The notes under the pieces: generated by a model
Database searches by the model: none
What the model saw: only the letters and a program-made list of their open reading frames with translations
Told to the model about the DNA's origin: nothing
Translations under genes and position numbers: made by a program
Shown here: one piece after another, positions 1 to 12,300 of the stretch
Position numbering within the stretch: the stretch's first letter is position 1
Layout of the letters: every line of letters begins with the position of its first letter
DNA from: Opisthocomus hoazin
Lineage: Eukaryota > Chordata > Aves > Opisthocomiformes > Opisthocomidae
Direction: 5' to 3'
Assembly (NCBI RefSeq): GCF_030867145.1
Contig: NC_134433.1
Coordinates: 13,219,216-13,283,215, forward strand
DNA length: 64,000 nt

Positions 1-3000
1 AGGCTCCTTCCCTCTGGAGCACCCAATTTTGTGATAGTGATACAACAGGGCATCAGAGCCTCTCTTCTCAACAGATATTCAGAACACCATTTCAGTGTTT
101 AAAAAACAAAACACAAACCCACACCACAAACCCAAACCCACTTTTCTTGAACAGACAGTTATAGACAGTCACATTATCTGTGGTTGTAGTTTTCTACCAC
201 TGTACATCAGTTGCTTATAAAAAATAAATAAAGAAAAAAAATTAAACAGCAGCTGGTCTGACTACTGTGTGTTGCTATGCAAGACAGGGAAAGCAGCTAT
301 TTGATACGAATACTGATTGCAGTGGGAGAAAACTATGGACACTCTTTATTTTTCTCACAATACTTAGTTTCCCGGTATCAAACATCTCTTTGATAGAAAC
401 CTTATAGTTCGGCTTTCAAGAGGCAAAATCACTGGTGTGTTAGAAGGACTGCAGATTTCATCTGTCACTGAAAATCCTTCTGTGCTTCCTCTGTAAACAC
501 ACAAACATCAAATGGTGGAGCTCTTCCAAGGCTGTCAGCTCAAATATCTTTTTCTGGCCTGGAAGATGCTTAAAATGGGAAGTTTCAGAAACAGAGATGA
601 GAGGACTCGTGTTTCACCTCTTCATGCTTGCTGCAAAAACTCCTACGTTGTGCATTGCCCCTTGCTGGTTGTTCAGGTTCAGCTGCAAGGCTGGGAATTC
701 ATCTGTTTTCTCCCTTTGTATCTCTAAGCTTTGGCTCTTCCCTCTGCATAAGCCTTTAAAACAGTTGGAGGAAATGAATAGCGCTTTTCCACCTGCAGTT
801 CTGCCAAGCCCAGTTGGCAGGCCATGGCTGACATGTCATTTAGTCCCGTCAATAACCAGCAGTACTGGTGCAAGGGGGGCTGTTAGTGCCTTTGTTGTAG
901 GAGGAGAATTTTTTACTGCTGGGGTAGGAACACCCCAACAGCTTGGTAGCTGAGCCCTTTCCCCCTTGTGTCCTCATAAATTAAACATAACGGCTGCCGC
1001 CCGCTCCTGCAGACAGCCGTATTCTAATAAATCATGTAAATAGAGTCTCAGAGATTCACTACCCTTTATTTCACGTGAGTCCCGTAACTCAGCTGTTAAT
1101 TGGATCTGAGATAAAAATCTATTTTACCGCATGTTCCCTAAGCAGGATTCTGGAAAGTCCTCTCCAGAATAACAACCTATAGCATTGCCCTCTTTGTTTT
1201 GCTCCTCTCCTGCACGGTGGAGGAGAGCAGTAAGGCAGCACGTCCAAGCTCAAGAAAAACTTCCTTCCTCATGGCTCTCCCAGGCTGCTCCTGTTTGGCC
1301 ATCATCTCCGAGCCGCCGGCATCCTGGTGAAGATTCACGTTGGCTTTTGCAATGGCAGCACAGCTGCGAACGCAGGGCTGCTTCTGCGTCCAGTCCCAAA
1401 GCAGTGGTTTCCAATGGGCCTGGCAAAGCATAACCGCCGCGGAGCAATTACACGAGGCTGTTCTAACCAGCAAATATTTTATCCTAACAGTAAGCTTGTT
1501 TTTCAGAAAGATCGTAGAAAGTTCTGGTGGTTTAATTAGTGTAATGCACCTTTTCAGCTGGGAATTTCTTCGATGAAACAGACGTGGGACGTATGACCAA
1601 AAAGGTGTTTGGAGTTTTGGGGTTTTTTCCCCTTGAAGAAGGGGAACCCCAAATCTTCTGTTTGCTTCTTGCTTTCTACTAACTGTAACACAGAAGAAAT
1701 TTCAGGCCTTTTTAGGATAGCTATTTAAAGAGGTGAATAAAACTTGCACCTATGGAACTGAGGGAAGGCAAGGTTTTTTTCAGTATTTTCTCTCAGAAGT
1801 GAAATCCTAAAAATTTTATCAAGAAGATTTGCTGTGAGGTCTCTTGTCACTCCCCTGGTCCTGTGCTGTGCAGAATGGGTGGCATCTTCTCGGGATGTGG
1901 CCCCTGTCCTTGGCAAAGCACCTGGCCTGTGCCTTGCTGTGCACAGAAAGCATCCAGAGCAGAGCAGTGCCTTCAGCCAGCTCTGTACAGAGCCGCAGCC
2001 TTGCACACGTCACGTACCAGCTAAGCTACAGCGGTTTGGCTACTGTTTTTCTTGTTTGTAGACCTAACACGAACCAGTATCTAGGAGCAACTGCAACATA
2101 ATTAGCTTTGGCAATTAACACTGCTTAACCAAAGCTGCTGCAGGACCAAAGGCACTTTTTTTAGACTGTAGAAGCAGCAATTAGCATTTCATTAAAGTAA
2201 CAAGCCTAGCTAGACTTCTGAGCCTGCCTGGGTCTACTGATCTAATTTGGGGATCCATCAATAAACCCTAGGGGTATTAAAGTGAGATGCGTCGAGTCTT
2301 TCACCACCATGTTTGAAAAGCCTAACTGGAAAGGAACAGGAAAATTCTTGTATTTTTTGGTTAGTTAACGGTCATCTCGGTGTATGTGTGAGGTATCACT
2401 GGGGCAGCACCAACCACAGAAAAAGCAGATGGGGGCAGCTGGGTCCGTACACCCCGAAGACTGAAATTCAGGCCTTACTGGACCCTGGAAGGCAGAGGTA
2501 GTTCAGGGGGGCTCTTCCACCTTGAGCTTTCAGGTTCTACTGTCAATCTAATAGTAAGGAAAGTAGAAATAATTTCCTGTCTTATCTGTACCCTCAAGCA
2601 AACATTCTTTTCGTTAGTTTTCTGAAGGAGAATATATTTCTGTGCCAGTTTCATATTCAGTTCTTTGACTGGTTTCTGTTTGAAAAATAATGCATGCATT
2701 GGGAAACATACTTTTATTTTTTTTAAAGTCTTGCCTGCAGCTGTGGCTTGGTGGTTCATTCTCCTTAAATCTGAGGTCAGCTCTGCCTTGAGGGCAAGAG
2801 GCTGGCACCACTCAGCCAAGTGTTAGTGTTCAGGGTCAGAGTGACCAGGTTTAGCCCCTGCTGTACCACTGCTGGTTGTCAGGGAGTTAGGACGGTAAAG
2901 ATGCATTATGTGAACATACAGCTTTTGAGTGCCAGGTTTCAAAAGCCATTAGTGATAACACAGCGGTTCACATCTCGTGAAACCATCTTTTGCATACTGT

Positions 3001-6000
3001 CATTATTTTGCATCCACAAGATTAGTCAGTGACCTTCAACAATTTGTTAAAGTTGTTCCAGAACCTACAGAGAAGGCAGTCTCATTTTCTAAATTGACAT
3101 TTGCTTTTCCTTATCTTTCTTGCTTGAAATACCCAAAACATGAGAAGCACAGTATGGTTTACTATTTGCAATGATTCTCATCATGAAAATCATAATGCAG
3201 CAGTTTGTTGGGTTCTCCCTGAGAGAGTCTTCAGTGCCTCACACTTTATACAGTGTTTGGGATGGTGTACATGCCACGTTAGGCTCCGTTTATGGAAAAA
3301 CACTCTGTCCTTTGATATACTGACGTATTTAAAACTGGACTGGATAAGTAAATGCACTGAAAAAATGCTGAAAAACATAGTATTTCATTGGCAGAAGAAT
3401 GAGATATATCTTTATAGGTATTCCTGGTTTTGAAAGTCCAGGACAAAAATTTGCAGTGCACATCCCACCCTACCATGATTCATGCATATTAAACTCCAGC
3501 GAACATACCAAATAGTATTTAGTGGTTTTGCTAGGAAATACCACTATAGAATCAGCAGAACATACCTTTTTTTTGACTGTTCTTTGGCATAACACATGAG
3601 AAAAGAAAAACATCCTGCTCTGAAGCTTTCTGATGTCCTAAGGGTTATTATCCAACACAGCTGTTAATATAGCCCCTTTTCCTTGCAACCTGCTTTGCTG
3701 TTTTCTGTGCTTTACTATAACCAGTAATTTCCAGTAACCTGGAAGCTTGCTAAAAAAATAGGCACAGAGCTGTACTTCTGTGGAAGAGACAGATATGATA
3801 AAGTCAGGAACTTTCTAAATAGCAATTTTATTGGAAAATGTTTCTATTGCAGCCAACAACAAGGAAGGCTTTGGGGTCTGTCTTCTGATTCAATGGTGTT
3901 GGGGTTTGAAGAAACATTACTCTGGGATATGCACTTTGCATTTCCATAAGGGCTCTCTCAAAAGAGCCTATTTCTGGGTATGCCAGAAAAATAGGAATGC
4001 ATTCCTGAAGACAAAACTTATTGAGGAGAAAGTATGTTCCCTCATTCACTGTTTACTTTGGTTACATGAGAGGTTTTATTTATGGCTGTATATCAGGCTT
4101 GGGATATTCGAGGGGGAAGAACAAGACCAAAGGCTCTAATCTGGCTTCCATGAAGTTTCTGCCACTGAGCTGCATGGAGGGGAAGGAGCTTGGCAATGGG
4201 ACACCCATTCGCAAGCTGGGGACAGGCTCCCTCCCCATGATGTTGGTGTTCAATGCCCACTAAAACTTTGACCCCAGTGCTCGTCACCATTGGCAGCGTT
4301 TGTCACAGCTCATTACAGAGCAGGAATGTGGAAGCCCAGTGACCTTTCCCAGAGGGACAGGCAGAAAAGCAATGGCACAAAAGAAGGAGGAAAATGTTGT
4401 ACACTTCAGAAGAGAAATAATTGAATGTTATTGTAATGGAAAACACTGGGCTGACAATGGGCAGGGACAAAGATTTTCCTTTCAGGGTGTTGGTCATGGG
4501 ACATGTAGGATTTGGACATCTATTAATTCAGCTGGGTTCAGCTTCCCTTCCTGCCCCGCCTTGGCTACCAGGGAATTTCAGGAGGCTGGGGAGAGGCTCT
4601 CAGGACCCAGTGACACTGGGGCATGGGGGACCTGGGTACTTTAGTGATGCACTGGAGCAAGGATCAGAGGTGGGAGAGCTGGGGCCACTGTGCATGGCCT
4701 CCTTCAGCCAGGCAAGGGAAGCAGTAGGCCTAAATGTGACATTTCTAAACATGTGAAAGAATTAAAAGCAAACTTTCAGCCTTTCTCCCCAAAGCTACCC
4801 AGCTTCTGTAGTGGGGGACTAGAGCCTCTGGGACTCCTCCCAGCCAAGACTCCAGAGCTTCTCCTTCAAATAAGTCCAGGTTTCCAACCACCTTGTCCTC
4901 CCTTCATTTCACTTCCAGTTTTTATTTAATGTGACTTCTCTGGTCTCCTGAGAAAAACTGATTAATTCTTTTCCCCTTTGTAGTCCCCCGAGTCCCTTGT
5001 TCAATCTTTCCCGCCTCAGTGAGATCTTAATAAATGCTGCCTGTGGCTGGAAGTGGGATTGGGTCTCAGAACTGTAATTAATTCTTTACTTCCTCCATTG
5101 CTTCAATATGCTATTTACAGCCGTCAGCTCATGCAGCAGAGGTTTGCAGGCTGCCTCCAACTTTTGCCTCTGATTAATGTGTTGTATCCACCTTTCTTTC
5201 TCCTTGTTCTCTTGCATTTCTTGATTTGCTTTATATCCAATTAACTGTCGACATATGAAAACACTGACAGACTTCCAGTTAAAACGTAATCCCAGAGACA
5301 ACAATTGCCAGGCTTTTCTCTTTGCTCATGCTCTGTTACTTGAAAGCCTCTTAGTCCAGGCTGGCTGCTTTGACAGGACATCCAGATCCACTGCAGCAGC
5401 ATGACCGTGGTCTGTCTATAATCTCCCTAATTCCTGTCTGCAGCCTCCTCTCCAGTAGCAGCTTGCAGGAGTTTAGCTGCAGCACACTGACTGTCAGGCC
5501 AGGGAGATGTTGCACAGGAGGAGGAGGAGGATGTAAGCAACTTAGAGGGAGGTGGGTGAGACACAGCAGAAATGATTAGGAGAATTGGAAGGTCTGAATG
5601 AGAAAAAGGCGTTTAAAGGGTTTGCAGTTGTTGGCAGATCAGCAGAGAGAAGCACAGTGAGTGCTTGAAGCCTATAAACACTACAGAATTGTGTACGGTG
5701 ATACCATGGAATATAAATAGGGGTGGATTGAAATTAATCTAGGGATATTTGGGCTGAGTCAGGGAGCTGTTCCTTGCTGGCCATGGGAGCTTCCATCCCT
5801 GCTGGAGGAAGCTCCCAGTGCTGGCCCTGTTTTACACTGAGGGAAGTGCCTCAGCCTTCTGCCTGGGACCCGCTCGGGGTTTCAAGAGTGAACTGGAAAG
5901 CTGCATTCAATATGTCAGTGAGGGAGAGAATGCAAATTTCCACCTTCTCTCTCTTTTGGGTGAGATTTATGCCACCTCCACATGCACAGCCTCCTGGCAG

Positions 6001-8070
6001 CAATAAATCACAGAAGGGGGAGGGAATGCTGCAAGGAAACAGTTACCCTGCAGTTTTTGTGTGAGGCGCAGGGAGATGGGATGTGAGGAATCAGCCAGCC
6101 ACTCCCAGGCATGTAGCCCCAGCATCGCAAACCTTCCCGCTGCTACACCAGAGACCACCCCCTGCGCCTGGGGAAACAGAGACAGGATTTACTTTTCAGT
6201 CATCTGCCTTCCCTCCGCTCCAGTGTTGCATGTGTGCCCAGCTACCAGGGGCTGGGATGGAGCTGTCAACCTCGTCTTGGCAGACAGGTTTGTTAGAGAC
6301 CAGCACTTCGCCTGCTCTTTGCCAAAGTTCTCCCCAGAGTGTGATGAGCTGGACATCCCTCAGCCCCCCCAGGCATGAGCTGCATCGCAAGCCTACAGCT
6401 AGTGCATCAGCAGTCGCCTCACCCATTGGGACCTGCCAAAAATACCTGTGGGGTGGAGAGCTAGTTCAGCCTGAATCGTTGCAGAGCACAGCTCTGCCAG
6501 CAACTGGTATGGGTGGGAAGCACTCTGCTTTGCTCCAGCAGGCATTCACTCTGCTCACCCTGCAGACCCGGCACAGCCTCTTTGACCTCCCTGTCTGACA
6601 GCGGTGTCTGGGTTCAGCCCGGGAAAGCAGAAGAGCCACAGGGAGCAGCAGGGACATGAAGCAAAATAAACAAATGTGCCTGAAAAGCATGTCTCATCTG
6701 GGGACAGGAGAAGCTCCAGCAGACCCCTCTCCTTGGGCACTGTCAGTATTGCTGTTGGGTGTCTTCACCTCTGCACTGCAAAGCAGAAATGGAGGCAGGC
6801 CATGGGCAGGCACTGCAGGAAAGCTCTTGGTACCCACACCAACCCTGCGAGGCACCAGCTCAGCACTCTGCTCCATTTTGCAACTCCCTGGCCAAAATGC
6901 CCAGGTGATCTCTGATAAAACCTTCTTATCTTTTGCTGGTAGCCTCAGCCACCTCCTAGCCTTACCTTGCAGCCCCCCTGCTCCTGGGACTCTGGCCGGG
7001 CAGCTGTCCGGACTGGAGACACAGGAGTTGCTGAGTCCCCTTCACGCTGGCGACAAGCAGCAAGCACAAGAAGACACAAAGGGGACAAGTTCCCTCCAGT
7101 GTGTCATGCTGAGCCCGACACGCTGTGCTCCCCACCGCCCCTGCAGCTTGGCAGGGCTCGGGCAGGGGAATGAGCTCTGCCCCGGAGGACCTGGGTTCAA
7201 CCTCCAGGAAAGGCGTTGGGCTGCTGCCTGTAAGCACCTGACTGCGGTTTAATCCACTTTCAGTGCAGAGCTCTGACAAGCCCCCAGCAGAACTAGGACA
7301 GCTAAAAATACTCAGTGCACAAAGTAAGTAGTAATTTGAGTAGGACTGAAACCAAGTGATTTATCTCAAATCAAAAGGTTCAAAAGGTGGAAAACGTGGT
7401 CTCATCAGGTCAAGCATCAGAAAAGGAGCAAAGATGTGAACCAGTCATAGGGCTTGTGAAAAGCAGCAAAATCTAAAGGTTTTTGCTAAACTTCACAGCA
7501 AGAGCAGCAGAGCCTGTACCAGCAATGCAGGGAGGTGTCTGCTGATTTCCCCACCATATGCTGACTTTACCTTTACTGTCAGTCTAAATTCTGCCAATTA
7601 TTAAATTATCCAGCTTGCAGCAGGAACGCAGTTAGATGTGATCCAAATGGTGTCACTACAATTATGGTAATTATCTGAAAACAAGCCAATTACTTCCCTC
7701 CTCTTCATGCCAGTTGGTACCAAGATAGCAGCTGTTCAAGGCAAATTTGTTATCACGTTACTGTACATTTGTTAAAGGTTGAGGTTATAGATTCTAGCCT
7801 TCTTTTAAATATTAAAAATGCTATAAAGTCATGGAATGTATAACATATTAGAATTTTTTTTAAAATGTCAGGAAGGGAGAAATTTCTTTTATATGCCAAG
7901 AGAACGGTGGGAAAGTGATTTACTAATGATTGCTGGCTGGAAATGTGTACTTTGCAATCAGCATACAACTGAGCTATAAATTAACCTGCATCAGCCTGTT
8001 ACCTCTATCTGTGTAAAATGAACTAAATGCAGAAGTTTTCTGAGGACCTTTTACATTTCTCTTTCTTCAG
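1..8070. other. Non-coding stretch, no gene recognised
   Basis: I read the open frames on both strands and found none with a recognisable domain, a conserved motif or a run of exons in phase. They are short and start and stop at random. The stretch holds AT-rich blocks (for example 7,560-7,700 with several homeodomain-type TAATTA-like cores), a hairpin at 1,616-1,653, a perfect TATA-box string at 5,712-5,719 and scattered AATAAA strings (near 223 and 5,030). None is tied to a visible gene. It is either intergenic or part of an intron of the minus-strand LHFPL gene, whose last exon was not located. Confidence 0.6.
1616..1653. repeat. Inverted repeat (hairpin with tetraloop)
   Basis: The left arm at 1,616-1,634 (TTTGGGGTT, a four-T bulge at 1,625-1,628, then CCCCTT) pairs with the right arm at 1,639-1,653 (AAGGGGAACCCCAAA). 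The loop is GAAG at 1,635-1,638. This gives about 15 paired bases with one bulge. No gene is attached to it and there is no T-run behaving as a terminator, so the function is unknown. Confidence 0.6.
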
Positions 8071-8212
8071 TGTTGGCATTCGGGATGCTCAATGCATCTG
8101 GAGGCATCTTGCAGGATTGGCCCCTCCACTGGATTCACTTTCAGCAGCTTGTTCAGTTTGTCAAGTGCTTTGGCTCATTTAATCGTGTGAGAAGCAGCAA
8201 CACTCACTCATG
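8071..8212 (+). other. Candidate spliced exon, unidentified transcript
   Basis: A strong polypyrimidine tract and acceptor (TTTCTCTTTCTTCAG, ending at 8,070) is followed 142 bases later by a near-perfect donor (CATG, then GTAAGTG from 8,213). One of the three frames is open across the whole stretch (starting LAFGMLNASGG, ending SNTHSW); the other two contain stops. I do not recognise the peptide. It could be an exon of a long non-coding RNA, an exon of an unknown gene, or chance. A second splice-flanked block lies about 1 kb downstream on the same strand. Confidence 0.3.
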
Positions 8213-9243
8213 GTAAGTGAATGCAAAGGATAGCTCAGCTTTGCTTGCAGCCCTGTGAGCACTGCCCCAGGCAAAGGAAGTTGGGCCAACATTGGGCAGA
8301 GCCATGGGAAACTCCTCGCCCACGTGAAGAGGCTCCTGAAAAGTCATGTTATCAAGGCAGCTTTTACTTTTAAACCTGTTCATATTAAGGACAGCCTTGC
8401 TTGAATTGCTGAAGGTGTCACAACATACAAAGCCCACCACCTGCAGCTACTGTTAGAGGTGCAAATGAAGTGCCCCCAGACCACAGATCAGTGTGACCTC
8501 TTGTTTTGCACAGATCTTCCTTGTGGAAACTACAGTCTTTCATCTCCTGTTTGCTACCATATCCTCCCTTGGACTGACCTTAAATTTTTTTTCATGTGAT
8601 GTTTTGAGATCTTTGGCTTTGATGTGTGTAAAACGCTTCTTTCAATAAATGTCAAAAGCAGATTAAAGAAAATTAAATGGTGGAAAGAAGAGATACTACC
8701 TTTTGGCTTGACAACCGAATGAATCAGCTATGAAAAACGTGCATTTCTCTCTCCGTGCTCAAGGTACATACATGCCAGTAGGATCTGTTTATATCTGTGG
8801 GCTTAATATACACCCCTGTGCATCCATAATTCCCTGCAGCACGTGTGCAGCTACACAGCCAAGGCACAGGGCAGAGCTCAGAGCCCAGGAGCAGGTTAGT
8901 GGCATTAGCTTGCTGCTTTGCTTGAAATAATTAGCCTTGCTCACAGATGACCCTCACAGCAAGCCCTAAAGACTGACAGATTGGGGTTATGTTGGAGCAA
9001 CAGAGAGAAGCACGTTTCAGAGTGCTCCTCCTAGAGAAATGCCTGCTGCTCACTCCACCGCCAGCCCCCAGGAACTGGAGCTGGGCATCGCAGTGCCCAT
9101 GCACCCACAGCAAGGGGGTTTCTCACTCCCACAGGCTGCTGGGGACAGATGCAGCCACGGGGCTCCACCACCTCCCTGGACATCCCTGGTACATTCTTGC
9201 TATTCTTAACCAATACCACCTGCTTTCCATTTTCCATTCCCAG

Positions 9244-9351
9244 AAAGTCCCTGTTGCTGTCAGAGCGATGTGCCAGGACTCTCCTTTCCGCATTTGGGAT
9301 TGTGTCCAATTCCTACTAACCTGAAATACCACCTCGCACAGGAGAGTGCAG
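9244..9351 (+). other. Candidate spliced exon, unidentified transcript
   Basis: A pyrimidine-rich acceptor (CCATTTTCCATTCCCAG, ending at 9,243) and a strong donor (GCAG, then GTAAGC from 9,352) bracket 108 bases. The frame beginning AAA GTC CCT runs into a TGA, so if it is transcribed together with the 8,071-8,212 block it is more likely non-coding. Its identity is unknown; the call rests only on splice-site quality and on the two blocks being on the same strand. Confidence 0.27.
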
Positions 9352-12300
9352 GTAAGCTATTCCCTACTGATCGCCACTCAATTCTTCATTATTATAATTT
9401 AAGATTTACTTATTACCTTTATCCTTTTGCTTCACATGAAGTTATTTTTACATCTGTTACCCATTAAAACTGCCCAGTTCAGATTTCTTCGTGTTAAGCA
9501 GCAACAAAATATTCAGCCACAAGAATTACATTTGATAGTGTTAAAAAAAAAATTGAAAAAAAATAATCCAGGCAGTTCCCTGCCCAGTTGTAGCATTAGA
9601 TATGAGTGAGTGTGTAAACAGGTTTCTGCTTATCAGTCCTGCTGCTATCTGCTGCACACAAACTGCTCAGCCCCGCAAAATCCAATTTCCAAGAGGTTAG
9701 AGGAGGGAACTGTTTGCAGAAACACAGCAATACAAATCTCCAAAGCCACAGCCCTCATTACGTTGATGTTGAAGAGAGAAATGCCGCTTGACTCCTCCTG
9801 GCACCCAAAGGTGACATTTACTTTTGTGACTTTGATGAGAATCAATCCAGATTTGCCATGGGATTGTTTCCTCCTATTTCCCCCTGCTTGTGTGGTGGGT
9901 CGGTGAAAGCAGTTGAGCCTCTGCCGCGGCCAGTGTGCCCAGAGCAGGCGCTGGGCATGGGGGTCCGCAGTGCATCCTGGCCCTGTGGCACAGCCATCAC
10001 CTCCTGTTTCCCCCAAAACAGCTTCGAAACTCAACTTGGAAATGCCAGTCACGCACTGGCAGGAGAGACAGGAACACAGCCCACTGCCTCCCATGGGGTG
10101 TCCCGCACTGGACATGGAGCAAGCGGTCCTGCATTCAAGGCTACGCTGCTTTAGGCTTTTGCTGAAGGCCTGGATGTGGACAGATGCTGCAGCTCCATCC
10201 CACAGGAGCTGAGCTCTCCGAGTGCCCTGTAGCATTGGGAGGAAGGAAGATAGCATTGGGGATGCTGCGGACTGGAGCCTCTGACCTGGCTGCTGTAGGT
10301 GATAGCGGGAAGGATGCAGCAGCATCCAGTGGCAGCAGGGCTGTGAGGTGCTAAAGGCAAAGATGCCTCAGCCCCTGACACAGGCACGAGCTCTTTGTTC
10401 ATGCACAGATTGAGCGATCAGGCAGCAGGCAGCCCACCTCCGCTGACACCTACTGTAAAGGGCTGTTGCCCAGAAGTTCACTGCATCAGTAAAAATGCAA
10501 ACTGTAAACTGATTAGATATTCATAGATATTCTTTCTTGATTAGCTCACCATTAATATTTCAATGTCAGAACTGGATGCATGCTGCCTTCCTGCTCTCTT
10601 CCTTCCTGCTTAATTAATTTTGACCATCACTGACGACAGTCTCCAATAGATAGCAGAAATTAAAGTGGGCTGTTCCATGACTGTGCTTGCTGTAAACAGC
10701 TATTTGCAATTCCTTTTCATACATCACCCACCAGCGACAAAGAGATCATGCTAGCATAAAATGAGTCTCCCTCATAAGGACTTCAGAGCTCCAAAAGAAC
10801 ATTTGCTTATTCAATAAAAATAATCAAAAAGACAATGCAGTAGACACAACTCAGCAACAAGATTTGTGTCTCACCTAGTGATCAGCTGGCTGTTGTGCCA
10901 CTGAAAAAAAGAAAGGGAGAGAATTGTTAATTTATCTTCAAAAAGAAAGGGCCTTTGATTTAGGGTAGCTCATAAAAGCTGTAGTATCACCCAGCTGTGA
11001 GGGGATGTGATAATTGCTGCAACCCCAGCAGTAGTATGAGCAGCTCACTTCATAAAATGCAGGCTGCATGGCTGCCTAATGCACAGCACACCAATACATG
11101 GCTGATAACACGACATGCTGCTAATAGTCTGTTTGATTTTATTGATGTGCTCAAGATATATGAGGGCAGGAGGAGCAGCGAGGCAGAAATTATACCTCGG
11201 CATTTGTTCCACCCCAGCCCAGGGGACTGTCTGCCTTCGTCTGTCCTCCTCCTGGGCCTGGAGGGATGAAGAGCTCTCCTGCATGACAGGAGGTCAGTTG
11301 CCACCTCACGGGTCCTTGGCATCCTGGCACAACACACATTGGGACTGTTATCACAACGTGCCTACCTGGGACAAAAGCAGCACTGGGTTTGCAGAAACAA
11401 AATTTTGCCTTTCTTTGCTGCCACCTGACCGGCATGCTGCTGCTGCAAACCAAGCCCTCTGCTACTGGACATGCTCCAGATCTCCACCCATTGCTGCAAA
11501 CCATCCTACCCCATCTTCCAAGCATCTCTTTTTCCCAGGGAATACACCATGATGGTGGCCCGGAGCAAGCAGAAAGGCAGGAGCAGCATGTTGCAGCCTC
11601 ACTCGGCTCCATCCCTTGCATGCAGTAACTCAGGCTGTTAAACGCCTGGCCAGAGCTCACCATCTGCTTACAGCCTTCTAGGAATACTGCTGTGTAATTC
11701 AATCAAAAAGGAGAAGTTTCTTGTTTCACTGAATCGTAAGTCATTCTTCAAGTAATTATATTTTTATACCCCTATCAGGAGCAACAGGGGCTGTTCATTT
11801 TATGGGCTTTAGCAGCCAGAGCCGTGCTTCTGCCAAGGTTACAGCTGGGGGAGGAACACAATTTAACATTTCCTCAGCCATCCAAGGCTTATCCATGTTT
11901 TTAGCTTTTTTGGTTAGGCAAGTGAATAAAGCCCTGCAGGACCAAGGCCTTTTGTCCAGGAGTGCTCTTACTGTGGAGCACAGAAAATGCGCTGGTTTGG
12001 ACCAGAAGAGCTGACCAAACCATCAGCATGAAGCTGATTCCCAGTGGCGTGAACATGCCAGGTCTGCCCTTCCGGGGCAATGCACAGAGCAGCTTCTGCA
12101 GCACAGTGATTGCTGCCTAGCCAGGGAGCAAAATCCTGCTTATCCCAGCAGCTGGAGGAGACACAGGGCTGCCTTAGAAAGGTCAGATGAGATTAGTTCA
12201 GGGAGAAAGCCTACCACCTTGCTCCATCTAAAGTGCCTGAGATGCAGCTCACAGGACTGAGCAAAATAAAGGAGTCTTTAAAAAACATCCATAAAGGTAA

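Noticed and set aside
5982-6140. Minus-strand string reading RCWGYM, considered as the missing LHFPL exon (family motif C-x-LGWGYM)
   Set aside because: A stop lies just upstream in that frame, the residues that follow are not hydrophobic as the fourth span should be, and no acceptor is placed correctly.
11190-11330. Minus-strand frame containing LGWGG, considered as the missing LHFPL exon
   Set aside because: It lacks the preceding Cys and any following transmembrane span.
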